Shown here: piece by piece, positions 16,639 to 27,670 of the stretch
How positions within the stretch are numbered: position 1 is the first letter of the stretch
How the letters are laid out: the number at the start of each line of letters is the position of its first letter
NCBI RefSeq assembly: GCF_028291745.1
Contig: NZ_JAQGNQ010000051.1
Span: 1 to 64,000 of the forward strand
From: Ramlibacter sp.
GTDB taxonomy: Bacteria > Pseudomonadota > Gammaproteobacteria > Burkholderiales > Burkholderiaceae_C
Reading direction: 5' to 3'
Length of the DNA: 64,000 bases
The notes under the pieces: generated by a model
Databases searched by the model: none
Told to the model about the DNA's origin: nothing
The model's input: the letters and a program-made list of their open reading frames with translations, nothing else
Translations under genes and position numbers: made by a program

Positions 16639-18003
16639 ATGAAGCTCCGTTTCCTGGCCCTTGCCTGCACTGCAGCGCTCGCGGCCGCCGCCTTGCCCGC
16701 CGTCGCCCAGGGCCTGCGCCCGGCGCCCCAGCTCTCGCGTCCCGCGGCCTCGCTGTCCGACAGCAGCCAGCGCGCCGCCGATTACATCGTCGCGGTCGTC
16801 AACTCCGAACCGATCACCAACTACGAAGTGCGCGCGCGCATGGTCCGCTACGAACAGCAGCTCGCGCAGCAGGGCGCGCCGCTGCCGCCCCGCACCCAGC
16901 TCACGCGCGAGGTGCTGGATCGCCTGATCACCGAGAAGGCGCAGTTGCAACTCGCGCACGAACTGGGCGTGCGGGTCGACGACGCGGTGGTCGACCAGGC
17001 AGAGCAGAACGTTGCCCGCCAGAACAGCATCGAGGTCGCCGAACTGCGCCGCCGCATGACCGCCGACGGCATGAACGTGGCGCAGTTCCGCGAGGACCTG
17101 CGCAGCCAGATCATGCTGCAGCGCCTGCGCGACCGCGAGCTCGACGCGCGCGTGAAGGTCACCGACCTCGATGTCGACCAGTTCCTGCGCGACCAGCAAG
17201 GTGCGAACGATCCGGCATTGACCGAGCTCAATCTGGCGCACATCCTGGTGGCCGTGCCGGAGAGCGCCGGCCCCGAGCAGCTGGCGCAGGCGCAGGCCAA
17301 GGCGCAGCAGCTGGTGCAGCGCGCGCGCGGCGGCGAGGACTTCGCCAAGCTGGCGCGCGAGAACTCCGATGCGGCGGGCGCGGCGCAGAACGACGGCGTG
17401 ATCGGCCTGCGTTCGGCCGACCGGCTGCCGCAGCTGTACCTGGATGCGACACGAGAGGCGAAGCAGGGGGACATCGTCGGCCCCGTGCGCTCGGTGGCCG
17501 GCTTCCACATCGTCAAGGTGCTGGAAAAGCGCGAGCTCGGCTCCTCCGCGATGGCGGTCACGCAAAGCCACGCGCGGCACATCCTGCTGCGCCCCGGTGC
17601 GCAGCTGACGGAGGCACAGGCCCGCGAGCGGCTGGCCGATTACAAGCGGCGCATCGCGGCCGGCCAGGCCGACTTCGCACAGCTCGCGCGCGACAACTCG
17701 CAGGACGCGAGCGCGCGCAACGGCGGCGACCTCGGATGGTCCAGCCCGGGCATGTTCGTGCCCGAGTTCGAGGAGGCGATCAACGCGCTGGGCCCGGGCC
17801 AGATCGCCGACCCGATCGTCACGCGCTTCGGCGTCCACCTGATCCAGCTGCTGGAGCGGCGCCAGGCGACCATGAGCCAGCGCGAACAGCGCGAGGTCGT
17901 GCGCAACCTGGTGCGCGAACGCAAACTGGACGAGGCCTACGTGCAATGGGCGCAGGAAGTGCGCGGCCGCGCGTACGTGGAGATGCGCGAGCCGCCGCAG
18001 TGA
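16639..18003 (+). CDS. surA: Periplasmic chaperone/peptidyl-prolyl isomerase SurA (454 aa)
   Basis: Carries outer-membrane proteins, including LptD, through the periplasm. A signal peptide (residues 1 to about 23, cut after AVA) leads to the N-terminal chaperone module ([17 protein letters not shown]), then two parvulin domains, the first around [10 protein letters not shown] with [12 protein letters not shown] and the second around [10 protein letters not shown] with [17 protein letters not shown]. The C-terminal helix closes the chaperone domain. The ATG is 12 bases after the lptD stop. Confidence 0.95.
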   Translation: MKLRFLALACTAALAAAALPAVAQGLRPAPQLSRPAASLSDSSQRAADYIVAVVNSEPITNYEVRARMVRYEQQLAQQGAPLPPRTQLTREVLDRLITEKAQLQLAHELGVRVDDAVVDQAEQNVARQNSIEVAELRRRMTADGMNVAQFREDLRSQIMLQRLRDRELDARVKVTDLDVDQFLRDQQGANDPALTELNLAHILVAVPESAGPEQLAQAQAKAQQLVQRARGGEDFAKLARENSDAAGAAQNDGVIGLRSADRLPQLYLDATREAKQGDIVGPVRSVAGFHIVKVLEKRELGSSAMAVTQSHARHILLRPGAQLTEAQARERLADYKRRIAAGQADFAQLARDNSQDASARNGGDLGWSSPGMFVPEFEEAINALGPGQIADPIVTRFGVHLIQLLERRQATMSQREQREVVRNLVRERKLDEAYVQWAQEVRGRAYVEMREPPQ

Positions 18004-18007
18004 AGGC

Positions 18008-18787
18008 GTGAAGCACATTGCCCGCAAGCGCTTCGGCCAGCACTTCCTGGCCGACGCCGGCATCATCGACGGCATCGTGCGCGAGATCGATCCGCGTGCC
18101 GGCCAGGCCATGGTGGAGATCGGTCCCGGCCTGGCCGCCCTGACCCAGCCGCTGGTGGAGCGCGTCGGCGCGCTTGCCGTGATCGAGCTCGATCGCGACC
18201 TGGCGGCGCGGCTGCGCCAGCATCAGCACCTCGATGTCGTGGAGGCGGACGTGCTGACGGTGGACTTCACGGCGCTGGCCGACCGCATGGGCGCGCCGAA
18301 GCTGCGGGTGGTGGGCAACCTGCCGTACAACATCTCCAGCCCGATCCTCTTTCACCTGCTGCGGCACGTGGCCCGCATCGAGGACCAGCACTTCATGCTG
18401 CAAAAGGAAGTCGTCGACCGCATGGTGGCCGCGCCGGCGACCGCCGATTACGGGCGCCTGTCGGTGATGCTGCAGTGGCGCTACGCGATGGAAAGCGTGC
18501 TGTTCGTGCCGCCCGAGTCCTTCGATCCACCCCCGCGCGTGGACAGCGCGGTGGTGCGCATGATCCCTTACGCGCAGCCGGCGGCGGTGAACGAGAAGCT
18601 GCTGTCCGAGCTGGTGCAGGTGGCCTTCTCGCAGCGCCGCAAGATCCTGCGGCACACGCTGGGCAAGTGGCTGCAGGAGAAGGGCTTCACGGGCACCTTC
18701 GACGTGCAGCGGCGCGCCGAGGAGGTGCCGGTGGCGGAATACCTGTCGGTGTGTGCTGCGGTGGTTTCCTTGAGCGCTGGTGCTTGA
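18008..18787 (+). CDS. rsmA: 16S rRNA (A1518/A1519-N6)-dimethyltransferase (259 aa)
   Basis: KsgA family. RKRFGQHFL at the start, SAM motif [12 protein letters not shown] and catalytic [10 protein letters not shown] are all seen. It dimethylates two adjacent adenines of 16S rRNA late in 30S assembly. It begins four bases after surA. pdxA, which usually sits between surA and rsmA in Proteobacteria, is absent here. Confidence 0.96.
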   Translation: MKHIARKRFGQHFLADAGIIDGIVREIDPRAGQAMVEIGPGLAALTQPLVERVGALAVIELDRDLAARLRQHQHLDVVEADVLTVDFTALADRMGAPKLRVVGNLPYNISSPILFHLLRHVARIEDQHFMLQKEVVDRMVAAPATADYGRLSVMLQWRYAMESVLFVPPESFDPPPRVDSAVVRMIPYAQPAAVNEKLLSELVQVAFSQRRKILRHTLGKWLQEKGFTGTFDVQRRAEEVPVAEYLSVCAAVVSLSAGA

Positions 18788-18799
18788 CCGTGCAGTTCT

Positions 18800-18930
18800 G
18801 AACGCAGAAGGCGCAGAAGTACGCAGAACACGCAGAAGGAAGACAGGAAAAGGAAGGCGCCAAAAAGCGGGCCCGCTCCTCGATGGAAGTCTTCTGCGAT
18901 TTCTGCGCAACTTCTGCGCCTTCTGCGTTC
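18800..18930. repeat. Large inverted repeat built of CGCAGAAG units (family A), copy 1
   Basis: Four CGCAGAA(G)-type units on the left arm (18800-18838) are mirrored by TTCTGCG units on the right (18891-18930); the outer 20 or so bases pair perfectly. The middle 50 bases are purine-rich. A second copy with the same layout is at 36387-36490. The transcript would fold into a long stem. Confidence 0.8.
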
Positions 18931-18962
18931 GGAAATGCTGAATAGTCCGCCGCGCCCAAAAC

Positions 18963-18989
18963 GAAAAAGCCGGGCAGTTACCCGGCTTT
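18963..18989 (-). terminator. Intrinsic terminator at the end of the RNase/barstar unit
   Basis: GCCGGG/CCCGGC stem with a six-base loop; on the minus strand it is followed by a T-run (AAAAA on the plus strand). It ends the minus-strand unit that starts with the RNase gene at 20070. Confidence 0.75.
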
Positions 18990-19001
18990 CTCTGGTGCGA
19001 C

Positions 19002-19208
19002 TTACGCCGCCGCGAGCCAGTAGCCCGCGTTGAAGGGGCTGCTCATTCGCAGCGCCAGCGGGGAGACGTCGAGGATCTTGTCCGTCGGCATCTTCTCGCC
19101 GTTTTCCGTGATGGCGACCGGCTGTTGCACGGGTTCGCCCTGGGCCTCGTTCGCCCGTTCCGCTTGGCCTTGTTGCGCGGAACGGGCTACTGAAAAGAAT
19201 AGAAACAT
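19002..19208 (-). CDS. Small hypothetical ORF, possible gene remnant (68 aa)
   Basis: I do not recognise it. The frame starts inside the end of the barstar gene and runs through a perfect hairpin (19153-19187), so its N-terminal third is probably repeat-derived. The last 45 codons have the GC-rich third positions of real genes and end SPFNAGYWLAAA just before a terminator. An internal ATG (…EK-MPTDKIL) could start a 29-residue peptide. It may be the 3' remnant of a larger gene whose front was lost, or a noncoding tail. Confidence 0.25.
   Translation of the reverse strand: MFLFFSVARSAQQGQAERANEAQGEPVQQPVAITENGEKMPTDKILDVSPLALRMSSPFNAGYWLAAA
19153..19187. repeat. Perfect 11-bp inverted repeat at the barstar stop codon
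   Basis: GCCCGTTCCGC (19153-19163) and GCGGAACGGGC (19177-19187) with a 13-base loop. The flank on one side is GTAG in reverse orientation, as in family C repeats. The barstar stop codon lies in the edge of the element. Confidence 0.65.
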
Positions 19209-19657
19209 CGGAAGGGTACCTTCCGATCAGCCCAGAAATCGGCAGTGTCCCGGAAGATGTCCAGGAGCTGCTCCCGCGCTTCCTTGTCGAACTTGCCGTT
19301 CGCCGGAATGTGCTCCAGCACCACGATGAAGCCGGGTTGCGGGCCCGATTTGTGCAGTGGGTCCGTCATGCAGTCGTACAGCGCGTCGAAATTCTTGCCG
19401 AAGTGCGACGGGAAGGTGAACTGCTGCGCGATCATGTCCAGCACGTCCTGCTTGCTCTGGGCCGTGGCCAGGTTGGCATACAGGAAGTGGTGGCCCATCG
19501 CGGTGGCAGACTCCTGCAGGTCCTGCACCCGGAAGGCGCGGATGGACTGCACGATGTTGCTGCGCACCCCTTTGAGGGGTGTCTCTGAAATGTCGGGACG
19601 AAATTGGTGTTCCATCTCCGGTTCTTTCTCGGTAGTCAAAAACTCAGCCCGCTTCAT
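19187..19657 (-). CDS. Barstar family RNase inhibitor (about 156 aa)
   Basis: Contains the barstar core: DVLDMIAQQFTFPSHFGKNFDALYDCMTD, where the helix NFDALYDC carries the acidic residues that plug the RNase active site, followed by a FIVVLEHI beta strand. It lacks a signal peptide and so protects the cytosol. It lies directly downstream of a barnase-like gene. ATG 19657 uses the GGAG at the end of the RNase gene as SD; a GTG at 19669 overlapping the RNase stop (GTGA) and a downstream ATG at 19615 are alternatives. The protein is longer than Bacillus barstar (90 aa) mainly at its N-terminus. Confidence 0.85.
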   Translation of the reverse strand: MKRAEFLTTEKEPEMEHQFRPDISETPLKGVRSNIVQSIRAFRVQDLQESATAMGHHFLYANLATAQSKQDVLDMIAQQFTFPSHFGKNFDALYDCMTDPLHKSGPQPGFIVVLEHIPANGKFDKEAREQLLDIFRDTADFWADRKVPFRCFYSFQ

Positions 19658-19665
19658 TTTTCGGG

Positions 19666-20070
19666 TCACTCCACGATCTTGCGAAAGCTGGCGTAGTGGT
19701 CAGCGGTGTAATAACAGGCTTGCGGCGACCGGGCTGGACCACCACACACGATGCGCCGGGCGCCCCGGTCGCGGGATCCGGGCGTCGCCACGGTGTACTC
19801 GCGGTAAAAACCGCGCCTCTCGGCCGGAAGCAGTCGCTCCCGGTTGCCGAACACCGTGCCATCCTTGTCACGCGGGAACGGTCCGCCCTGGCGGATCAGT
19901 TCGTAGATCTCCCGCCCGGGCCGCGGCAGCTCGGCGACACGAACCGTCGCCACACTGTCACGGGCCCATCCGTCCATCAGACCCCGGGCTTGCGCCAGGG
20001 GAGCAGCGACGATAGCGACGGCGATCAAAGCGCTGCTGAGCGCTGACTTGACTGCCGCATAACGCGCCAT
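19666..20070 (-). CDS. Secreted barnase-like guanyl-specific ribonuclease (134 aa)
   Basis: The signal peptide spans about residues 1-28 (LSSALIAVAIVAAPLAQA core and cleavage). The mature part ends like barnase: YREYTV (Glu91 as general base), SRDRGARRIV (substrate arginines) and the terminal TADHYASFRKI (His125 as general acid). Two cysteines (109, 119) could form a disulfide. The enzyme would cut RNA outside the cytoplasm. ATG 20070 is preceded by AGAAGG; the longer open frame lacks a signal peptide at its start and is rejected. Coupled to the barstar gene. Confidence 0.88.
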   Translation of the reverse strand: MARYAAVKSALSSALIAVAIVAAPLAQARGLMDGWARDSVATVRVAELPRPGREIYELIRQGGPFPRDKDGTVFGNRERLLPAERRGFYREYTVATPGSRDRGARRIVCGGPARSPQACYYTADHYASFRKIVE

Positions 20071-20224
20071 GGACGGACCTTCTGAGGAGATCTTCAAGGG
20101 GGGACGCCACTCCGGCCAGAAGCCGGACCAACTTGAAACCCGGGTAAACCCGGAACTGCAAGGGCGGTAGTGTGACCCATGCGCCTGCAAAAGGCAAGCC
20201 GATGCCCAAATTTTGGGCAGGAGA

Positions 20225-20243
20225 CGGGGCCTTTACGGCCCCG
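20225..20243 (-). terminator. Hairpin downstream of maeB, weak terminator
   Basis: GGGGCC/GGCCCC with a short loop, 42 bases past the maeB stop. There is no T-run, so it may only stabilise the 3' end. A second small palindrome, GCCCAAA-T-TTTGGGC, lies at 20204-20218, nearer the RNase gene start. Confidence 0.4.
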
Positions 20244-20284
20244 CCTCGTAGGCCTTAAGTTAGCGCATGCTGTCGCGCGAAGTC

Positions 20285-22588
<2,304 letters not shown>

Positions 22589-22651
22589 GGGATCCAGTCT
22601 CCTGGCGCCGGAGCCTCTGGCGCCTATTGTTCGGGCAAAAAAGAGCAGGAG

Positions 22652-22657
22652 ATTGTA
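22652..22657 (-). promoter_or_regulatory. Candidate -10 box of maeB
   Basis: TACAAT on the minus strand, giving a leader of roughly 57 nt. No clear -35 at the proper distance. The 245-base gap between maeB and the glutamate dehydrogenase gene must hold both promoters; I could not identify the other. Confidence 0.4.
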
Positions 22658-22833
22658 GACCTCGCGTTCTGGCTCGGCCGGGAAAACCCTAGCGCGTGGT
22701 TTTGCGTATGGTCACGGACGGGGTTGCGCACGGCTGCGCCCTGCCCTCGCGCATTCCGCATACGCTTGCGCGTTCCGCCGGAGCACAGCAGGCGCGGCGC
22801 CTGGGCCCGGCACTGCCGCAGGAGAACGAAAAC

Positions 22834-25800
22834 ATGGCTGCATCCAACGAGTCCCGGCGCGAGGAGCGCATCGCCGGCGTCGTCACCCTGGCCGCCGAGC
22901 GCGGCGAACCCGGGGGCCAGGTGCCGCTGGCCGCGCTGGCCGGCGACTACTTCGGGCAGCTCGACGCCGAGGATCTCGAGGAGCGCACGCCCGAGGACCT
23001 GCTGGGCGCCCTGCTCGCGCACGGGCAGCTCGCAGCGCAGCGCCAGCCGGACACGCCCCGCGTGCGCGTGTTCAGTCCTTCCCCGGGCGCCGATGGCTGG
23101 GGCTCGCGCCACACCGTCGTGCAGATCGTCAATGACGACATGCCCTTCCTGGTCGACTCGGTCTCGCTGGAGATCGCGCGCCAGGGGCTCGCGCTGCATC
23201 TCCTCGTGCACCCCATCTTCGCCGTGCAGCGCGATGCGCAAGGTCAGCTGCAGTCCGTCGTGCCCCGCACGGCCGCGCCGGGACTGCCGCGCGAATCGTG
23301 GATGTACCTGGAGGTCGACCGCATCGTCGACGCCGAGCGGCGCAGCGCGCTGTGCACGGGCATAGAGCGTGTGCTGGCCGACGTGCGCGCGGCGGTGCGC
23401 GACTGGCAGGCGATGCGCGACCGCCTGCGCGATGCCGCCGTCGAACTGGAGCACGCCCCCCCGGTGCTGCCCACGGAAGAGGCAAGGGAAGCGCGCGCCT
23501 TCCTGCAATGGCTGGCCGACGACCACTTCACGCTGCTCGGCTACCGCCGCAACGACCTGCTCGAGCAAGGCGGCGAGCTGTCCCTGAAGCGCGAGGCCGG
23601 CAGCGGCCTGGGCCTGCTGAACGAAGGGCGCGATGCGCCTTCCGCCAGCTTCGCGGCCCTGCCGCCGGCCGCGCGCACGCTGGCGCGCACACCTTCCCCG
23701 GTGCTGGTGGTCACCAAGGCCAACACGCGCTCCACCGTGCACCGCGACGGCTACACCGACTATGTCGGCGTGAAGCGCTTCGATGCCTCGGGCCAGGTGG
23801 TGGGCGAGCATCGCTTCATCGGCCTGTTCACCTCCACCGCGTATTCGGAACGCGTGCACGAGATCCCGCTGATCCGGCGCAAGGTGGACCGGGTGGCGCA
23901 GCGCGCCGGCTTCGCGCCCGCGGGTCACCTGGCCAAGGCCTTGCAGCACACGCTGGAGACCTTTCCGCGCGACGACCTGTTCCAGATTCCGGAGGACCAG
24001 CTGTACGACACCGCGCTCGGCATCCTCGCCCTCGGTGAGCGACATCGCTTGCGGCTGTTCCTGTGGCAGGACCCGTTCGATCGCTTCGTTGCCTGCCTGC
24101 TCTTCGTGCCGCGCGAAAACTTCTCCACGCAGCTGCGGCTGAAGTTCCAGAAGATCCTGTTGCAGGCGCTGGGCGGCACGCACATCGACTTCGACGTGCT
24201 GCTCTCCGGCACGCAGCTCGCGCGCATCCACTTCACCGTGCGCGTTGCCCCGAACCCCATGCCGGCGATCGACCGCAAGGACCTGGAGCGCAGGCTGGCG
24301 GGCGTGGCGCGGCGCTGGGACGACGAGCTGCGCGACGCGTTGATCGAGGCCGAAGGCGAGGCCGCGGGACTGGCGCTGGAGCGCGAATGGGGTCCTTCCT
24401 TCCCGCTCGCCTATCGCGAGCGGGTCGGCGCGCGCGCGGCGGTGCACGACATCCGCAAGCTGCAGCAACTGGCTGCGATGCCGCGCGGCTCGGCGGCCCA
24501 GGAGCCGCTGGCGCTCGCGCTGTACTGGCCGCTGGGCGCGCCCGAAGGCCGGCTCGGCCTGAAGGTCTATCGCGTCGGCGCGCCGGTGGTGTTGTCGGAC
24601 AGCCTGCCGATGCTGGAGCACATGGGGCTGCGCGTGCTGGCCGAAGACAGCCACCGGCTGCAGCGCGCGGGCAGCGAGCCGGTGTACCTGCACGACTTCG
24701 CGCTCGAGGCGCAGTCGAACGCCGAGACCGACCCGCAGGCGCTCGCCCAACTGTTCGAGGACGCGTTCGCGCGCGTCTTCCGCGGCGAGGTGGAGAACGA
24801 CGACTTCAACCGCCTGGTGCTGCTGGCCGCGCTCTCGGCGCAGGAGATCGTCATCCTGCGCGCCTATGCGAAGTACCTGCAGCAGATCGGCTTCGCGCAG
24901 TCGCAGGCCACCATTGGCGCCACGCTCGCCAGGTATCCGCGCATCGCCCGCATGCTGGTGTCGCTGTTCCGCCTGCGCTTCGATCCCGCGGCGCACGACG
25001 AGGCCGGTGCCGCCGCGCAGGTGAACGCGCTGGAGCAGGCGCTGGAAAAGGTCAGCAACCTCTCGGAAGATCGCGTGCTGCGGCAGTTGCTGGCGCTGGT
25101 GCAGGCGACCTTGCGCACCAACCACTGGCGCACGGGCGTCGGCGCCTCGGGCGCGCCCGGCCCGCGCCGACCCTTCCTCAGTTTCAAGCTCGATTCGCAC
25201 AAGGTGCCCGGCCTGCCCGAGCCGCGGCCGCTGTACGAGATCTGGGTCTACTCGCCACGCTTCGAAGGCATCCACCTGCGGGGCGGCAAGGTGGCGCGCG
25301 GCGGCCTGCGCTGGTCCGACCGGCCGGACGATTTCCGCACCGAGGTCCTGGGCCTGGTCAAGGCGCAGATGGTGAAGAACACCGTGATCGTGCCGGTCGG
25401 CTCCAAGGGCGGCTTCGTGCTGAAGAAGGCGCCACCGGCGAGCGACCGCGAGGCCTTCATGAAGGAGGGCGTGGCCTGCTACCAGGACTACCTGCGCGCC
25501 CTGCTCGATCTCACCGACAACCTGGTGGCCGGCCAGCCGGTGCCGCCGCCGCAGGTGCTGCGCATCGATGGCGACGACCCCTATCTCGTCGTCGCGGCCG
25601 ACAAGGGCACGGCCACCTTCTCGGACCACGCCAATGCGATCAGCGCGGAGTACGGCCACTGGCTGGGCGACGCCTTCGCTTCCGGCGGCAGCCAGGGCTA
25701 CGACCACAAGGAGATGGGCATCACGGCGCGCGGCGCCTGGGAAAGCGTGAAGCGGCACTTCCGCGAACTGGGCGTCGACACGCAGGCCAGGGACTTCAGC

Positions 25801-27663
25801 GTGGTTGGCATCGGCGACATGTCGGGCGACGTGTTCGGCAACGGCATGCTGCTGTCGCGGCACATCCGCCTGCTGGCCGCGTTCGATCACCGCCACATCT
25901 TCATCGACCCCGAGCCGCAGACCGAAGTCTCGTTGGCTGAACGCGAGCGATTGTTCAAGCTGCCGCGCTCCTCCTGGGCCGACTACGACGCCAAGCTGAT
26001 CTCACCCGGTGGCGGCGTCTGGGCTCGCTCGGAAAAATCGGTGGCGATCTCGCCGCAGGCGCGCGCGGCGCTGGGCATCGAGGCCGAGCGCCTGACGCCG
26101 GCGGAGCTGGTCACCGCCATCCTGAAAGCGCCGGCGGACCTGCTGTACAACGGCGGCATCGGCACCTATGTGAAGGCGTCGAGCGAGACCCATGCCCTGG
26201 TGGGCGATCGCGCCAACGACGCGCTCCGCATCGACGGCCGCGACCTGCGCTGCAAGGTGGTGGCCGAGGGTGGCAACCTCGGCTTCACGCAGCGCGGGCG
26301 GATCGAGGCGGCATTGCACGGCGTGCGCATCAACACCGATGCCATCGACAACTCCGCGGGCGTCGACACCTCGGACCACGAGGTCAACATCAAGATCCTG
26401 CTGGGGCTCGCGCAAGCGGATGGCGAGCTGACCGAGAAACAGCGCAACGCGCTGCTGCCGCAGATGACCGAGCAGGTCGCGGCGCTCGTGCTGCGCGACA
26501 ACTACTTCCAGACCCAGGCGCTGTCGATTGCCGGCCGACTGGCGCCGCGCCAGCTGGACGAACAGGCGCGCTTCATCCGCTTCCTGGAGAAGCAGGGCGA
26601 GCTCGATCGCGCGATCGAATACCTGCCTTCCGAAGAGGAGATCGCGGATCGCCGCAGCAAGGGGCTGGGCCTCACCAGCCCGGAGCAAGCCGTGCTGCTC
26701 GCCTACGGCAAGATGTGGCTGAACGAGGAACTGATCGCCTCCGACCTGCCCGAGGATCCCTGGATCGCGACCGCGCTGGAGCGCTACTTCCCGACCCAGC
26801 TGAAGGAGAAGTTCGCGGCCTGGATCCCGCGCCATCCGCTCAAGCGCGAGATCATCGCGACGCACGTGTTGAACAGCATGGTCAACCGCGTCGGGCCGAC
26901 CTTCGTGCATCGGCTGGGCGAGATCACCGGTGCGACGCCGCCGCAGGTGGTGCGCGCGTACCTGGCCAGCCGCGAGGTGTTCGGGCTGGTGCCCCTGTGG
27001 CAGCAGATCGAGGCACTGGACAGCCTCGTGCCCGACGAGGTGCAGGCCGAGATGGTGATCGCGCTGCGGGCACTCGTTGCGCGCGCAACCACCTGGTTCC
27101 TGCGTTCGCGCCGCTTGTTCGAGCCCACGCAGCAGCAGGTGAGCCGCTTCGCGCCGGCCGTGCAGGCGCTGCGCGCGCAGCTTGCCGCAAGCAAGGAAGG
27201 TTCGCCGCGGGCCGCGCGCTGGACGCAGGCCGGTGTGCCCGATGCCTTGGCGGCGCAGGTCGACGCCGCGCAAGTGCTGTTCAACGCACTCGACACCGCG
27301 GAGGTCGCCGAGGCCAGCAAGAAGCCGCTGGCCCTGACCGCGCAGGTGCACGCGGGCGTCGGTGAGCGCCTGGGGCTGCAGCGCATCCGGCAGCAGGTGG
27401 AGCTGCTGCCCACCGAGAGCTACTGGCAGGGCCTGGCGAAGGTGGCGCTGGGCGACGACGTCGCCGACCTGCAGCGCTCGATCGCGCTGGAGGCGCTCGG
27501 GCACGGCGACGGCGATGCCGGTGCGATCCTGGATCGCTGGGAGCAGGGCAACCGCCAGGCCCTGGAGCGCGCCCAGCGCCTGCTGGTGGAACTGCAGGAG
27601 ACGCCGGGATCGGACCTGGCGATGCTGTCCGTGGCGCTGCGCGAGCTGCGCAACCTGGTGTGA
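22834..27663 (+). CDS. gdhB: NAD-specific glutamate dehydrogenase, large (180-kDa) class (1609 aa)
   Basis: Oxidises glutamate to 2-oxoglutarate and ammonia with NAD. Size and order match the GDH-180 class: a long N-terminal regulatory region with ACT-like parts (NDDMPFLVDSVS), then the catalytic core from about residue 780, with RPLYEIWVYSPRFEGIHLRGGKVARGG-type substrate region, KGGFVLKK, SDHANAISAEYGHWLGDAF and NAD-binding GIGDMSGDVFGNGML, then a C-terminal domain. ATG 22834 follows GGAGAACGAAAAC; the longer frame upstream is not family-like. These enzymes serve amino acid catabolism and are often activated by an allosteric amino acid. Confidence 0.95.
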   Translation: MAASNESRREERIAGVVTLAAERGEPGGQVPLAALAGDYFGQLDAEDLEERTPEDLLGALLAHGQLAAQRQPDTPRVRVFSPSPGADGWGSRHTVVQIVNDDMPFLVDSVSLEIARQGLALHLLVHPIFAVQRDAQGQLQSVVPRTAAPGLPRESWMYLEVDRIVDAERRSALCTGIERVLADVRAAVRDWQAMRDRLRDAAVELEHAPPVLPTEEAREARAFLQWLADDHFTLLGYRRNDLLEQGGELSLKREAGSGLGLLNEGRDAPSASFAALPPAARTLARTPSPVLVVTKANTRSTVHRDGYTDYVGVKRFDASGQVVGEHRFIGLFTSTAYSERVHEIPLIRRKVDRVAQRAGFAPAGHLAKALQHTLETFPRDDLFQIPEDQLYDTALGILALGERHRLRLFLWQDPFDRFVACLLFVPRENFSTQLRLKFQKILLQALGGTHIDFDVLLSGTQLARIHFTVRVAPNPMPAIDRKDLERRLAGVARRWDDELRDALIEAEGEAAGLALEREWGPSFPLAYRERVGARAAVHDIRKLQQLAAMPRGSAAQEPLALALYWPLGAPEGRLGLKVYRVGAPVVLSDSLPMLEHMGLRVLAEDSHRLQRAGSEPVYLHDFALEAQSNAETDPQALAQLFEDAFARVFRGEVENDDFNRLVLLAALSAQEIVILRAYAKYLQQIGFAQSQATIGATLARYPRIARMLVSLFRLRFDPAAHDEAGAAAQVNALEQALEKVSNLSEDRVLRQLLALVQATLRTNHWRTGVGASGAPGPRRPFLSFKLDSHKVPGLPEPRPLYEIWVYSPRFEGIHLRGGKVARGGLRWSDRPDDFRTEVLGLVKAQMVKNTVIVPVGSKGGFVLKKAPPASDREAFMKEGVACYQDYLRALLDLTDNLVAGQPVPPPQVLRIDGDDPYLVVAADKGTATFSDHANAISAEYGHWLGDAFASGGSQGYDHKEMGITARGAWESVKRHFRELGVDTQARDFSVVGIGDMSGDVFGNGMLLSRHIRLLAAFDHRHIFIDPEPQTEVSLAERERLFKLPRSSWADYDAKLISPGGGVWARSEKSVAISPQARAALGIEAERLTPAELVTAILKAPADLLYNGGIGTYVKASSETHALVGDRANDALRIDGRDLRCKVVAEGGNLGFTQRGRIEAALHGVRINTDAIDNSAGVDTSDHEVNIKILLGLAQADGELTEKQRNALLPQMTEQVAALVLRDNYFQTQALSIAGRLAPRQLDEQARFIRFLEKQGELDRAIEYLPSEEEIADRRSKGLGLTSPEQAVLLAYGKMWLNEELIASDLPEDPWIATALERYFPTQLKEKFAAWIPRHPLKREIIATHVLNSMVNRVGPTFVHRLGEITGATPPQVVRAYLASREVFGLVPLWQQIEALDSLVPDEVQAEMVIALRALVARATTWFLRSRRLFEPTQQQVSRFAPAVQALRAQLAASKEGSPRAARWTQAGVPDALAAQVDAAQVLFNALDTAEVAEASKKPLALTAQVHAGVGERLGLQRIRQQVELLPTESYWQGLAKVALGDDVADLQRSIALEALGHGDGDAGAILDRWEQGNRQALERAQRLLVELQETPGSDLAMLSVALRELRNLV

Positions 27664-27670
27664 AGCGACG

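Noticed and set aside
18788..18999. A small protein gene in the CGCAGAAG region
   Set aside because: Short frames exist, but they are made of the inverted repeat itself and lack SD and coding-type composition.
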